Positions 9,974 through 20,479 of a DNA stretch of 64,000 nucleotides are shown here, piece after piece. The notes under the pieces were generated by a model, which worked only from the letters and a program-made list of their open reading frames with translations, was not told where the DNA came from and did not search any database. The stretch is from Orobanche coerulescens (taxonomy: Eukaryota; Streptophyta; Magnoliopsida; Lamiales; Orobanchaceae): assembly GCA_033398695.1 (NCBI GenBank), contig CM065818.1, positions 34,248,001-34,312,000 on the forward strand, in the 5' to 3' direction. Every line of letters begins with the position of its first letter. Within the stretch, counting starts at the first letter, position 1. Position numbers and translations under genes: made by a program.

Positions 9974-10801
9974 AAGGGGTAAATAACTTGGGGTATCTCA
10001 CTCGCATACTATCCTCGGTTTCCCACGTAGCCTCCTCGACTCCGTGTCGTGACCACTGAACCTTTAGCAGGGGAATCGTCTTGTTTCTCAACTGTTTGAT
10101 CCTCCTCTCGAGTATCTGTACAGGACTCTCCTCGTACGAATGATCCTCCGCTAATTCGATCTCATCGAACTGAAGTATATGACTCAGATCAGCAACGTAC
10201 TTCCTCAACTGGGAGACATGAAACATGTTGTGAATCCGACTTAAAGCCGGTGGCAAAGCCAGTCTATAAGCCAGATCACCTACACACTCCAACACCTCAA
10301 ATGGCCCAATGTACCTCGGGCTCAACTTGCCCTTCTTCCCAAAACGAAAAACACCTTGGGTAGGAGACACTTTCATCAACACATGGTCACCAACCTCGAA
10401 CTCAAGCGGTCGTCGACGGTGGTCAGCATAGGATTTCTGTCGACTTTGATCCGTTAACAAACGACTCCTAATCAGGGCAATCTTCTCACGGGCTGCTAAC
10501 AACATATCGGGTTTCGTACCCAAAGATTCTGACAGTTCGTCCCAATATTAACGGGACCTACAACGACGGCCATACAATGCCTCATACGGTGCCATCTGAA
10601 TCGAAGTGTGCCAACTATTATTATAAGTGAATTCCACCAAAGGTAGCTGGGCTTCCCAATCGTCCTTCCAATCGATATCACATGTTCTCAACATGTCCTC
10701 TAGAGTTTGGATGGTTCTCTCGGACTAACCATCGGTCTGCGGATGAAAAGCCATACTGAAATTCAATTGCGTGCCCATCGCACGGTGAACTGCCTTCTAG
10801 A
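9972..10801 (-). pseudogene. Element B integrase C-terminus with chromodomain-like end
   Basis: The frame 9972-10523 gives KIALIRSRLLTDQSRQKSYAD, FEVGDHVLMKVSPTQG, KLSPRYIGPFEVLE, HNMFHVSQLRKYV and the end region VQWSRHGVEEATWETEDSMR. These are the GPY/F module and the chromodomain-like tail of Tekay-type chromoviruses. Upstream (10524-10801) the integrase core continues out of frame with a stop inside the PQTDG motif (near 10728) and another stop near 10797. At 10802 the TSD of D interrupts the gene; it continues at 46552. Integrase inserts element DNA into chromosomes, and such tails may direct it to heterochromatin. Confidence 0.88.
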
Positions 10802-10806
10802 AGTGT
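10802..10806. repeat. TSD of element D, left copy (agtgt)
   Basis: AGTGT here and at 46547-46551 flank element D, inside B's integrase gene. Confidence 0.92.
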
Positions 10807-11330
10807 TGTAATATCCATGTTTTCTATTTTTGGTAATTTCTATTTTTGGTGTATGTTTGTTTCGGACAACTCGCTTAATACTGTTTTGGAATTTTGAATT
10901 TATTTTGTTCTTGGAGTTTCTCCGTTTGGACGAGTCTCGATGATGTTTTTGCGTAATTTCATCTTGAGTTATATTTTATCGCATGTGTATTCGATTCTTG
11001 TTTAACTCGTTCGATTTCGTCATTTACCTATTTCCATGAGTTTGTATGGTTGAGTGGAGCATGTTGTGAGTTTCGGATTGTTAATCCGACGTTGTATCGT
11101 GATTTTCGGATGTTTGGGCCATTTTGTAATTTCCTAGAAGTTTAGGGTGCTTTTATCCTCCTTGTCGTATTTAAGATTCCCCGGAAGTTGGTAGTGTATT
11201 TTCTTTCAAAACTCAGCCTCGTTGTTATGGATACCTCATGTTTACACTTTTGAATCTATCCTTGTGTTGCATTTCGTCGTTGTATCGACTGTGCAGAGCT
11301 AAGTGTTTAGCAGCGCTGAACTGCTGCATG

Positions 11331-11523
11331 CATAACGTACGTTATGCATGCTCCCTTACGTACGTTATAGAGGCATCATAACGTACGCTATACCCCATTG
11401 GTAACGTACGTTATGGTTTACGCAGTTGAGTACAGATTATTCGTTACGTACGTTAACCTGTGAGAGGTTACGTACGTAAACTTCATAACGTACGTTAACA
11501 ACTCGCGTTAATGTATGTAACGC
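11331..11523. repeat. Palindrome cluster in U3 of D 5' LTR
   Basis: About seven copies of AACGTACGTTA or TTACGTACGTAA and close variants lie in under 200 bases. In the 3' LTR this same cluster is where both SIRE-like elements G1 and G2 inserted. Confidence 0.85.
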
Positions 11524-11724
11524 GCTGTCAGGCCTTTTAATTCCTGACTTATCCTCAGTCGCGTTATTTCGTTCCTTCTCACCCCTTTGTGCGAGACGTG
11601 AGTTCCTTGAGCGATTTGGAGCGATTTGCCCAGGGCAATCCTTAGAGTTCCTTTGGAGATCGATTGTTGTGCTTCAAGCAAGGTTTATCATCATCATAAT
11701 CATCCTCCATCCGTCCAAATCGAG

Positions 11725-12503
11725 GTATATTTACTTAGAACCCTAACATTTGGGGAATTTGGTGTTTTGTTTTAGGTTTCACCCTTCTAGTCCGATTTGC
11801 CCCTTATGATTGTTAGATTTCGATAGCGTAATCACCATCCCTTGTTTCTCTTATGGTTTTGCGGATTAAACTCGATGTTTTCCCCCGTTGATAGTTTGGA
11901 TTTGGTTGTGACCTTGTATGATCGACAAATTGTTCCAACGGGTATAATTAGGATGAATTCTTACCTTTCCGCATTATTGAGACTTGTTGTATACTGTTAT
12001 TGTGTTAGGAACGGATTTGGGAGAATTGTTCGGACCGAAACCTATTCCTTCGTCGTTTCCTTCGTTTCGTCTTATTCAAGGCAAGTACATGTATTACATT
12101 TCGTTATGTATGTTGTGATTTTCGAAATGAATGATGAATTGTGATTTTCGGTTGCGTGAGTTGTGTTCCTTCCACCCGGAGTGTCCGACGGGATGTCTGG
12201 GGATCGATACTAAGGGGTACGGCCGCGGAAGTGGTATCCCACCCGGAGCGTTCGACGGGATGTCTGGGGGTCGATACTAAGGGGTACGGCCACGGGATAC
12301 CAGTTGTGATTTTGTGACATCGGGATGATCGAAACTGAGTTGAATGCCAATGTAGTATTCCGGAATATTTATGGCAAATGATTTCTGATTGAAATGATTG
12401 TGTAAAACCATATTTTGTATATAATGTTGTGTAATTGTGTACTTACACTAGCTATTCGAATGCTAACCCCTTAAATGGGGGAAATGCGTCTTATGCATTT
12501 CAG
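11725..12503 (+). other. Candidate leader intron within D 5' LTR
   Basis: Donor CGAG/GTATAT and acceptor TATGCATTTCAG/GTACC bound 779 bases. The stretch after the donor (TTAGAACCCTAA) also follows the donor in C. The 3' LTR has the same sites at 45336 and 46197. Splicing is inferred from consensus and conservation only. Confidence 0.5.
12169..12301 (+). repeat. Two tandem hairpin units in D 5' LTR
   Basis: Unit 1 (12169-12231) is bounded by CTTCC and GGAAG. Unit 2 (12233-12301) is bounded by GGTATCCC and GGGATACC. The cores are nearly the same (CGACGGGATGTCTGGGG, then TACTAAGGGGTACGGCC), yet each unit has its own complementary arms. The 3' LTR has three units and element C has two of related design. 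Confidence 0.75.
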
Positions 12504-12852
12504 GTACCGGGAGAGCTGAGGAGCAGGCACGGGACGTGCACGCAAAGGATGGGCTGGCTTGATGATGTGGCTCGAGTCTGTATTTTTATGATTTGTCATT
12601 GTATTTGTCGAGTAATGGAGTAGACTGTTTACTTCTAAACTTGGTTTAAGTCCCCTGCGTGGGGAATGAATTGATGTTTACATTATGTTTCATGTACTCC
12701 GTTGAAATGTTTTGGCCGAGGCCACGGCCCTATTTACTTTTCGAGTGCATCTTTTGGGATTTCATTGTGGTTATGTGTCTTGTGTTAGCCTGGTAGACCT
12801 CACAAGGGTTCTACGGCATGTAATGTCCCATTTTGTGAATTGGGGTGTTACA

Positions 12853-13112
12853 TTTATGGTATCGGAGCTTAGGTTTTGAATGCCTAGGCTGTCGGTAAAT
12901 TTTTGGGTCTGTCAGTTGAGTCGTTAGAGTCAGTCGTTGAGCCTAATATCATCATGCTACCGTCTTTTCGTGCGACCCGTGGCTGTAAGTCTCCTTGAAC
13001 TCTTATATTTCTGTAATTCATTTTCTTGCATTGTTCGGAATTGCGAATTGTGATACCAACGTTGTCAATTACGAATCTTCCTGATCTTGTTCTTTTCATT
13101 TTTTCCTTCAGT
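12853..13112 (+). other. Element D leader with Met-type primer-binding site and candidate second intron
   Basis: TGGTATCGGAGC at 12857-12868 differs at one base from the usual initiator-Met primer-binding sequence of chromoviruses and lies 4 bases after the LTR. Then GGCT/GTAAGT (12985) and TTTTTTCCTTCAG (to 13111) bound a 127-base intron-like stretch that ends one base before the gag ATG at 13113. Element B has the same arrangement (57970 to 57652, also one base before its ATG). Confidence 0.7.
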
Positions 13113-16100
13113 ATGTTGAGAGGTCGTGGTAGACCAGCTAGGGGATGCGGCCGAGGCCGTGGTCGGGGTGCTGATAATGAGGAGGGCTCACTTTCTCACT
13201 CCTCTGCGGACTCAGCCTCTCACTCAGTGCCGTCGGGTAATAATGCCGACGCCGGGGATACTGCCGTACTTCAGCAGTTAGTAGCCCAACTTACTTAGAT
13301 AGCTCAGGGTGGACGCCTGAATCCGCCCCAGACACCTGAAGAGGAAGCTAGTAAGTGGCTTCAGACGGTGACTAAGATGCATCCACCTCGTTTCTCCGGA
13401 TCTTCTGACTCCCTCGGTTGGGAGAATTGGCTCTTTCAGTTGTCCAGGACCTTCGATGCCGTAGCTTGTCCCGAGGACAGGAGGGTACATATTGCCCAGT
13501 ACCTCCTGGATAAGGAAGCTACGGAATGGTGGGAGGCCGTTGCGCCCAGAGACCGTCGAGCTACATGGGAGGAATTCAAGGCTGCTATGAAGCAGAATAT
13601 TGTCCACCGCCAGTTAAGGAGCGCAGAATTGTGGAGTTCTTCACGGCTACGCCTCAGGATGTGCCTATTTCTCAGGCTATCATTACTTACAATCAGCAGT
13701 TGGGTTTCGTGAGAGATCAAGTGAGAACGGAGGCGGATAAAATCCGTTACTTCAATATGCGCATGAAGCCGCATATCAGGCAGAGTATGGCACCGCTCAT
13801 GTGTGCCACTTTGAAAGAGTATCAGGATCGCGCTCTAGCGATCGAGATGGCCGCAGCGGAATCAGAATTGGGTACCGAGGCCAAGAAACAGAAAACGGTT
13901 GGTAGCTTTTCAGCCGACAAGAGTGGTCGATTTTCGAGAGCACAGTCTGCCCCTAGACCTGGGAAGAGACCGTTTCATCAGGCTAGGGGATCTCAGGGTA
14001 ATCGTTCAGTCCAGTCCGTTGCTTCTGGTGGCAGGGTTTGTTTTAACTGCAACCAATATGAGCATTTGATGAAGGATTGCCCTTTTCCTCCAGTTACTTG
14101 CTTTACTTGCGGGCAGATCGGGCATCGGGCAGCTCATTGTGAGAGGGCCGCCAGGGCTGTTAGAGTTCCGTCTACCACTGACGATCAGAGGGATCACAGC
14201 ACTCTAGCTACTCATGTTCCGCAGAGTTCGGGTCGTGGTAGGGGACGGGGTCAGCCGGATCGCCGCGCAGCATCGAGTTCGGGTTCAGTTCACCCCCGAT
14301 TGTATCAGATGAGGCGCACAGAGGAGGCAGACATTCCGGTGGCGTCAGGTACCACTCAGATCCTTACTCATCCAGTTTCAGTGCTTTTTGATTCGGGTGC
14401 TACCCATTCCTTTATTGCATCGGATTGTGTGAGTCGTATTGGTTTTGACTGCTTGTTTGAGTGTGAGCCGTTTGTAGTGAGTACGCCCAGCGGGGATCGT
14501 ATGGTTGGGGATCGGGAAGTTGGGGATTGCCCAGTGAGGATCGGGATCCGAGATTGGCCCTCTAATCTCATTGTTATAGACCTTAAGGGTGAGGATTTGA
14601 TCCTCGGGGACGATTGGTTGGATCGTCACAGTGCTATCATGAACTATCGGACTCGTACCATCTCGATAGTTGCCAAGGACGGCACCAAGCATACCCTCGT
14701 CGGTTGTAAGCCGGGTAGATCGGGGAGTGTGATTAACGCCATGAAGGCGATGAAACTTCTGAACCAGGGTTGTGTCGGCTACTGGTGTTGTGCTCTGCAG
14801 GCGGAAGATGGTGGGGTTGACATGTCGTCGATCCCAGTTGTTAGCGAGTATCCCGACGTATTTCTGGATGACTTGCCGGGATTACCACCACAGCGAGAGG
14901 TGGAGTTTCCTATTGATCTTGAGCTGAATGCGGCCCCTATTTCTCGAGCACCGTACCGTATGGCACCGTCGGAGATGTTAGAGTTGAAGAATCAGTTGGG
15001 AGAGTTGTTAGATAAAGGGTACATTCGACCGAGCGCATCGCCTTGGGGTGCGCCCGTACTCTTTGTTAAGAAGAAGGATGGATCGCTTCATTTATGCATC
15101 GACTATCGAGAATTAAACAAGTTAACCATCAAAAATAAATACCCTTTGCCACGGATTGACGACTTGTTTGATCATCTTCAGGGGGCGACAGTCTTTTCGA
15201 AGATTGATTTGCGATCGGGCTACTACCAGTTGAGGATTCGGGACACCGATATACCGAAAGCTGCCTTTCGGACGAGATATGGCCATTACGAGTTTGTGGT
15301 TATGCCTTTCGGGCTAACCAATGCCCCGGCAGTGTTCATGCAGTTGATGAACAAAGTTTTTATTGAGTATCTGGACAAATTCGTAGTCATCTTTATCGAC
15401 GACATTCTTATCTATTCACGGAGTCGGGAGGAGCACGCCTTACATCTCAGGATTGTATTAGACATTTTGAGAGCTGAGCAGTTGTACGCGAAGTTCTCTA
15501 AGTGTGAGTTTTGGCTCAAAGAAGTGATGTTCCTCGGACACGTGGTATCAGCGGAGGGAGTTTGGGTAGATCCACAGAAGATAGAGGCAGTGATGGCTTG
15601 GGAACCGCCCAAGAACGTGAAGGAAGTGAGGAGTTTTCTGGGACTTGCAGGCTATTATCGTAGATTCGTTGAGGGATTCTCTAAGATCGCTAGACCGCTC
15701 ACTCAGTTACTCCAGAAAACTCAGAAGTTCGAGTGGACCGCAGACAGACAGAGTAGTTTTGACGATCTGAAAAGACGACTAACTACCGCACCTGTGTTAG
15801 CGTTGCCTCAGGGGAATGAAGATTTCGTGGTATATAGTGATGCTTCGGGCCTCGGGCTCGGATGCATTTTGATGCAGAGAGATAGGGTTATTGCTTGTGC
15901 ATCCCGCCAGTTGAAACCGTATGAGGCGAATTACCCCACGCACGATTTGGAGTTAGCTGCGGTTGTTTTCGCCATAAAGATCTGGAGGCATTATCTCTAT
16001 GGGTCGTCGTGTAAGATATTTACGGATCACAAGAGTTTGAAGTATATCTTCAGTCAGAAAGAGTTGAATATGAGACAGCGTAGGTGGTTGGAGCTAATTA

Positions 16101-17734
16101 AAGATTACGACCTCGAGATACTCTATCATCCGGGTAAGGCTAACATAGTGGCTGATGCGTTGAGCCGGAAACCGATGACGTTACAGATGTTAGAGGTACT
16201 TACGCCACAGAGTAGGATTCGGTGGAATTTTATTTGTCAGAATATCGAGGTTTGGGTTCAGAGATTTCAGGGTCAGTTATGTGCGTTGGAGATCACTTCG
16301 TCCTTGACTGACGATATCAAGGCGAAACAGTATGATGATCCGTTTTTGGTCCAGCTGAGGGAGGATGTGAGGAATGGGAAAGCCCATGGATTTTTGGTTC
16401 AGGATGACGGAATTTTGAGATTTCGCGGCAGACTATGTGTACCGAATGTTATTGAGCTGAGACAGAAGATCTTGAGTAAAGCTCATACCACACCGTACTC
16501 CATACATCCTGGTACGAGTAAAATGTACAAGGATGTGAGGAGTAACTACTGGTGGAGTAATTTGAAGACAGACGTTAGCGATTTTGTGTCGAGATGTTTG
16601 ATCTGTCAGCAGGTTAAGATCGAGCATCAGCGGCCCGCGGGGCTTTTGTGACCACTTTCTATCCCGGAGTGGAAATGGGAGGATATTTCTATAGATTTTA
16701 TTACCAGTATGACTAGGACTCGGACTGGAATGAACATGATTTGGGTTATTGTCGATCGACTGACCAAATCAGCTCATTTCCTGGGTATTAAGGACACTTG
16801 GGGGCCAGAGAGACTGGCACGAGTGTTTATTGCAGAGATCGTGAGATTGCATGGGACTCCTAAGAATATTGTTTCGGATCGTGATGGCCGGTTTATATCA
16901 CATTTTTGGCAGGCCGTTCATAGGGCCTTAGGGACCGAGTTGAGACTCAGTACATCCTACCACCCTCAGACTGACGGACAGTCAGAGCGGACGATCCAGA
17001 CGTTAGAGGATATGTTGAGAGCGTGTGCCTTAGATTGGAAGGATGATTGGGAGTCGCACTTGCCGTTGATCGAGTTCACGTACAACAATAGTTGGCACGC
17101 CTCGATTAAAATGGCACCATTTGAGGCATTATATGGGAGAAGGTGCAGATCACTGTTGTGTTGGGACGATGCGTCCGAGCTGATTAGTACCGAGCCCGAT
17201 ATGGTAGTTGAGACGAGAGAGAAGATTGCTCTGATTCGCGATAAATTATTGACGGCCCAGAGTCGGCAGAAGTCTTATGCCGATACGCCTCTCCGGCCGT
17301 TGGAGTTTGAAGTGGGGGATCATGTTTTGCTTAAGGTGTCGCCGACACGGGGAGTTTACCGCTTCGGCCGGAAGGGTAAACTTAGTCCGAGATATATTGG
17401 ACCATTTGAGATTTTAGAGAGGGTTGGAGAGCTTGCCTATCGGTTAGGCTTGCCGCCGTCCTTGAGTCACGTGCATAACGTATTTCATGTTTCCCAGCTT
17501 AGGAAGTACGTATCGGACCCTATCCATATTATCGATTTTGGAGAGATCGAGTTGGGGCCCGGCATTACCTTCGAGGAGAGGCCGATTCAGATCTTAGAGC
17601 GTCGAGTGAAACAACTCACGCACAAAACCATTCCTTTGGTCAAAGTGCGATGGTCGAGGCATGGATCCGAGGAAGCCACGTGGGAGACGGAAGAGAGTAT
17701 GAGGTCGAGATACCCCGAGTTATTCGCATTGTAA
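13113..17734 (+). pseudogene. Element D gag-pol, nearly complete
   Basis: The start at 13113 gives an RG-rich N-terminus (RGRGRPARG). A TAG at 13296-13298 and a one-base frameshift near 13595 break gag; after it the frame is open to a TGA at 16649-16651 and then, in the same frame, to 17734. Gag carries two knuckles ([14 protein letters not shown] and [14 protein letters not shown]). Protease follows with [13 protein letters not shown] with [13 protein letters not shown] and FIDDILIYS, RNase H with [11 protein letters not shown] and [10 protein letters not shown]. Integrase has the H-H-C-C finger (residues [10 protein letters not shown] to CLICQQ), a core with SDRDGRFIS and YHPQTDGQSERT, and ends in a chromodomain-like tail (RWSRHGSEEATWETEESM). 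All catalytic motifs seen are intact. The clade is Tekay/Del-like by the tail and the primer site. Confidence 0.93.
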
Positions 17735-17751
17735 GTTTCGGGACGAAACTT
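17733..17751 (+). terminator. Stop-codon hairpin of element D
   Basis: AAGTTTCG and CGAAACTT are a perfect 8-bp inverted repeat around GGA. The gag-pol stop TAA (17732-17734) overlaps its first two bases, and the polypurine tract follows 6 bases after it. The hairpin is conserved in B and C. Its role is unknown. Confidence 0.5.
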
Positions 17752-17757
17752 ATTTTT

Positions 17758-17767
17758 AGGGGGGGAG
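17758..17767 (+). other. Polypurine tract of element D
   Basis: AGGGGGGGAG lies two bases before the 3' LTR start at 17770. Confidence 0.88.
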
Positions 17768-17769
17768 AA

Positions 17770-18334
17770 TGTAATATCCATGTTTTCTATTTTTGGTAAT
17801 TTCTATTTTTGGTGTATGTTTGTTTCAGATAACTCGCTTCATACTGTTTTGGAATTTTGAATTTATTTTGTTCTTGGAGTTTCTCCGTTTGGACGAGTCT
17901 CGATGATGTTTTTGCGTAATTTCATCTTGAGTTATATTTTATCACATGTGTATTCGATTCTCGTTAAACTCGTTCGATTTCGTCATTTACCTATTTCCAT
18001 GAGTTTGTATGGTTGAGTGGAGCATGTTGTGAGTTTCCGATTGTTAATCCGACATTGTATCGTGATTTTCGGATGTTTGGGGCATTTTGTAATTTCCTAG
18101 AAGTTTAGGGTGCTTTTATCCTCCTTGTCGTATTTAGGATTCCCCGGAAGTTGGTAGTGTATTTTCTTTCTAAACTCAGCTTCGTTGTTATGGATACCTC
18201 ATGTTTACACTTTTGAATCTATCCTTGCGTTGCATTTAGTCGTTGTATCGTCTGTGCAGAGCTAAGTGTTTAGCAGCGCTGAACTGCTGCATGCATAACA
18301 TACGTTATGCATGCTCCCTTACGTACTTTATAAA
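17770..18334 (+). mobile_element. Element D 3' LTR, first piece
   Basis: It follows the 5' LTR from TGTAATATCC to the first palindromes, then meets G1 in the sequence ACGTACTTTATAAA; ataaa is the duplicated site. The next piece is 38760-38796. Confidence 0.92.
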
Positions 18335-18763
18335 TGTAGGTCACAAGTCGTCCAGGAACAAGTCTAGGGGGGGGGGGGGTGAATAGACTTGTTGAAACTC
18401 TTGAACTCTTTTTCACGAAGAGTGAGTTTCTTCAGCTGATAGTTAAACAAATGACTTGGAGTCGTTTATTCTTGGATATGTGCGGAAGTCAGCTGATGAC
18501 GAATAGAAATCAACTTAATGAAACACTTAACAATGTATGCAGCAGTTTAAAGTATGATGCAGTAAAACAGTAAATAACACAGACAATTATAGTGGTCTCA
18601 GAGGTGGGGTAATCCTCTACTAATCCACTTTTCTCCAATCCAGTTGGAGATGAATTCACTATAATTTTCAACCAGTGATAAATATTATAGTGATTCAAAC
18701 CACACTACAACAGCTTCCAACCAGTGGAAATCCGTGCCGTTGTACACACACTTGACTGCCTTG
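18335..18763 (-). mobile_element. Element G1 3' LTR, first piece
   Basis: It begins TGTAGGTCACAAG and matches the 5' LTR at 37351. It is cut by H after ccttg (18759-18763). A terminal hairpin (18357-18393) has a loop of 13 G, the longest G run of the four SIRE-like LTR copies here. Confidence 0.9.
18357..18393 (-). promoter_or_regulatory. Terminal LTR hairpin with G-tract loop (G1 3' LTR)
   Basis: AACAAGTCTA (18357-18366) pairs with TAGACTTGTT (18384-18393), 10 bp, with 13 G in the loop. In element sense it lies close to the U5 end of the LTR, just before the primer-binding site in the 5' copy. G2 has changed both arm ends together. Confidence 0.65.
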
Positions 18764-19963
18764 TGTTGCTACCCAAAATATTATCCGGAGATAGATATTG
18801 CTGGAATGGATGGGATAGCAAACAAATGCAAGAGCACTTCCGCGAGAAAGATAAATAACACAAGATTTGCCGGGGTTGTTAGTCCTGGGCTTGAATGCTC
18901 TCGCGAGATATTATTAATACCAATATTCGGGGATACAAGTACTAATGTAAGAATACAATTACAATGAGTGTAAAGATTCTTGTTATCTTAGCTAGTGAGC
19001 GTGTAGATTGCCGGAAGAACCAGATTTGATGCTCTGTGAGTTCTTGTAACAAAGGAGATAAACAGTCGCGGCGGTGAGAGATCGATCGTCTCTCACGGCG
19101 AGTATTTAGCTGGGTGCTTGGGCTCCGGGGCTTATGAATCCTTTGGAATCTGTCTAGTGGAGACTTGCTGCTTCTGCCGATCGTCTTCTAGACGAGAGAT
19201 TTGGAGAGAGAAGTCCTGAGATGGATTCCGGTGAGATAGCCGGGAGCTTGATGATATGTATGTTCTTCAGTATTTCCGTGAATGTATCGGAATGTGAGAG
19301 AATGTGTTCTGAGCGTAAGTCAGAATGAATTCGGAACCGTTGGTGTAATGAATTTCGAACCGTAGGTTGAATGTGAGAGAATGTGAACCTTTTTCCAGTA
19401 GGAAGAGGTTCTCTATTTATAGGGCTTGGATACGCCGGGCGATCGCCTTCTCTGCAATATAATAATCGGGCGATCGTCTTTTAGCACATGGGCCTGTCCC
19501 CTCACAGTCTGCAGGAGTTGCTGGCAGTCAACTGTGCGGTCCAATGGGGAGCTTACACGCGTCCTGAGTTGCTGACACGGGTGGTCCCACTGACAACTTT
19601 CGGCGCGCATGCTGGTAGGTGAGGTAGGTGACAGGCTGTGGTCAAAAGATCTTGTCTGTCAGCAGAAGATCTTGTCAGCGCCTTTGGTGGATCTGCACGT
19701 GGGTGCTTTTCTGAGATCCAGTCCTTGATGACTTCGACGGGCGATCGTCTCTGCTCGGGGCGCAGGTCGATTGCCCTTAGCTGGTTAGTAGAGTAGATCG
19801 CCAGCTGCCAAAGGGCGATCGCCTTGGGAGTCGATCGCTAGGTAACTGATGGTGGTCTGATATCTTCGACTTGGCGAGCTAGCCATAATTTGACTGATGT
19901 TGACTTGGTCGCTCGGCCTTATAGTCGATTCGCCTGTCGGGATGAATAAATCGTGACACAACA
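18764..19963 (-). mobile_element. Element H 3' LTR
   Basis: TGTTGCTACCC...GACACAACA. A minus-strand TATA box (TATAAATAG) is at 19413-19421. The LTR is rich in CGATCG. The 77-codon frame at 18734-18967 and its copy at 25907-26206 are by-products of the LTR. Confidence 0.9.
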
Positions 19964-19980
19964 ATTGCCCCCCAGCTCGC
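19964..19980 (-). other. Polypurine tract of element H
   Basis: The minus strand reads AGCTGGGGGGCAAT directly before the LTR (TGTTGTGTC). This fixes the left LTR as the 3' one. Confidence 0.8.
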
Positions 19981-20325
19981 TCATACGTTGGAAACGTGGG
20001 GTGAGGTGGCTCTCTTGGCGATCGCTGAACTTTTAACGAGCGACTTCGTGTTTTATTGAACTGGCGATCGTCTTTGAGCCGATATACTCTGAGTTCGGAC
20101 GACCTGGTTGGCCGCTGAACTGCGCGGGAAAAAACAATAGGCGTGGAAAAGTCTCCGCGCACGTGTCGGGCTTCTATTGGAGGATGCCAACGGTCATTAA
20201 TGACTCCTCGGCTGACGCGTCCTCGAAAAGACGCGTACGCGGGTCTCGAGGGGGTCAATTAGTGCGTCTTTTGAGATCCGACCCCTGAGGTTTTCCCTTA
20301 TTGCAAACGGGTCCCTGCCTTCTCC

Positions 20326-20333
20326 TATAAAAG
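20326..20333 (+). promoter_or_regulatory. TATA box of the antisense gene in H
   Basis: CTCCTATAAAAGGGGG is a strong plus-strand TATA box, 154 bases before the ATG at 20480. It is internal to H and independent of the LTR promoter. A start of transcription near 20355-20360 would be expected. Confidence 0.65.
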
Positions 20334-20479
20334 GGGGTGCGGGGCTGCAGTCTCACTCACGCGTACTTATTGGAGAAAGAATGTCCTGCTGCCGAATTTT
20401 CTGAAGATCTTAGTGCCGATCGTCGTTCGACTTCACCTTAGGGTAAGAAAAATCCTTTTCTCCTTTTCTGCTTCTGAAA

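Larger units (their letters stand above)
10807..12852 (+). mobile_element. Element D 5' LTR
   Basis: TGTAATATCC...GGGGTGTTACA, 2046 bp. In order it holds a palindrome cluster (11331-11523), a candidate first exon ending CGAG/GTATAT (11725), two tandem hairpin units (12169-12301), a CCCC/GGGG hairpin (12467-12480) and a candidate acceptor GCATTTCAG/GTACC (12503). No clear TATA box is visible. The 100-codon frame at 11842-12144, repeated at 45453-45755, lies within the intron-like part and has no recognisable domain. Confidence 0.93.

Noticed and set aside
11842..12144. A 100-codon frame in D's 5' LTR, conserved at 45453-45755
   Set aside because: It is the same LTR position in both copies. 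The residues show no family resemblance and the frame is on the intron side of a candidate splice site.
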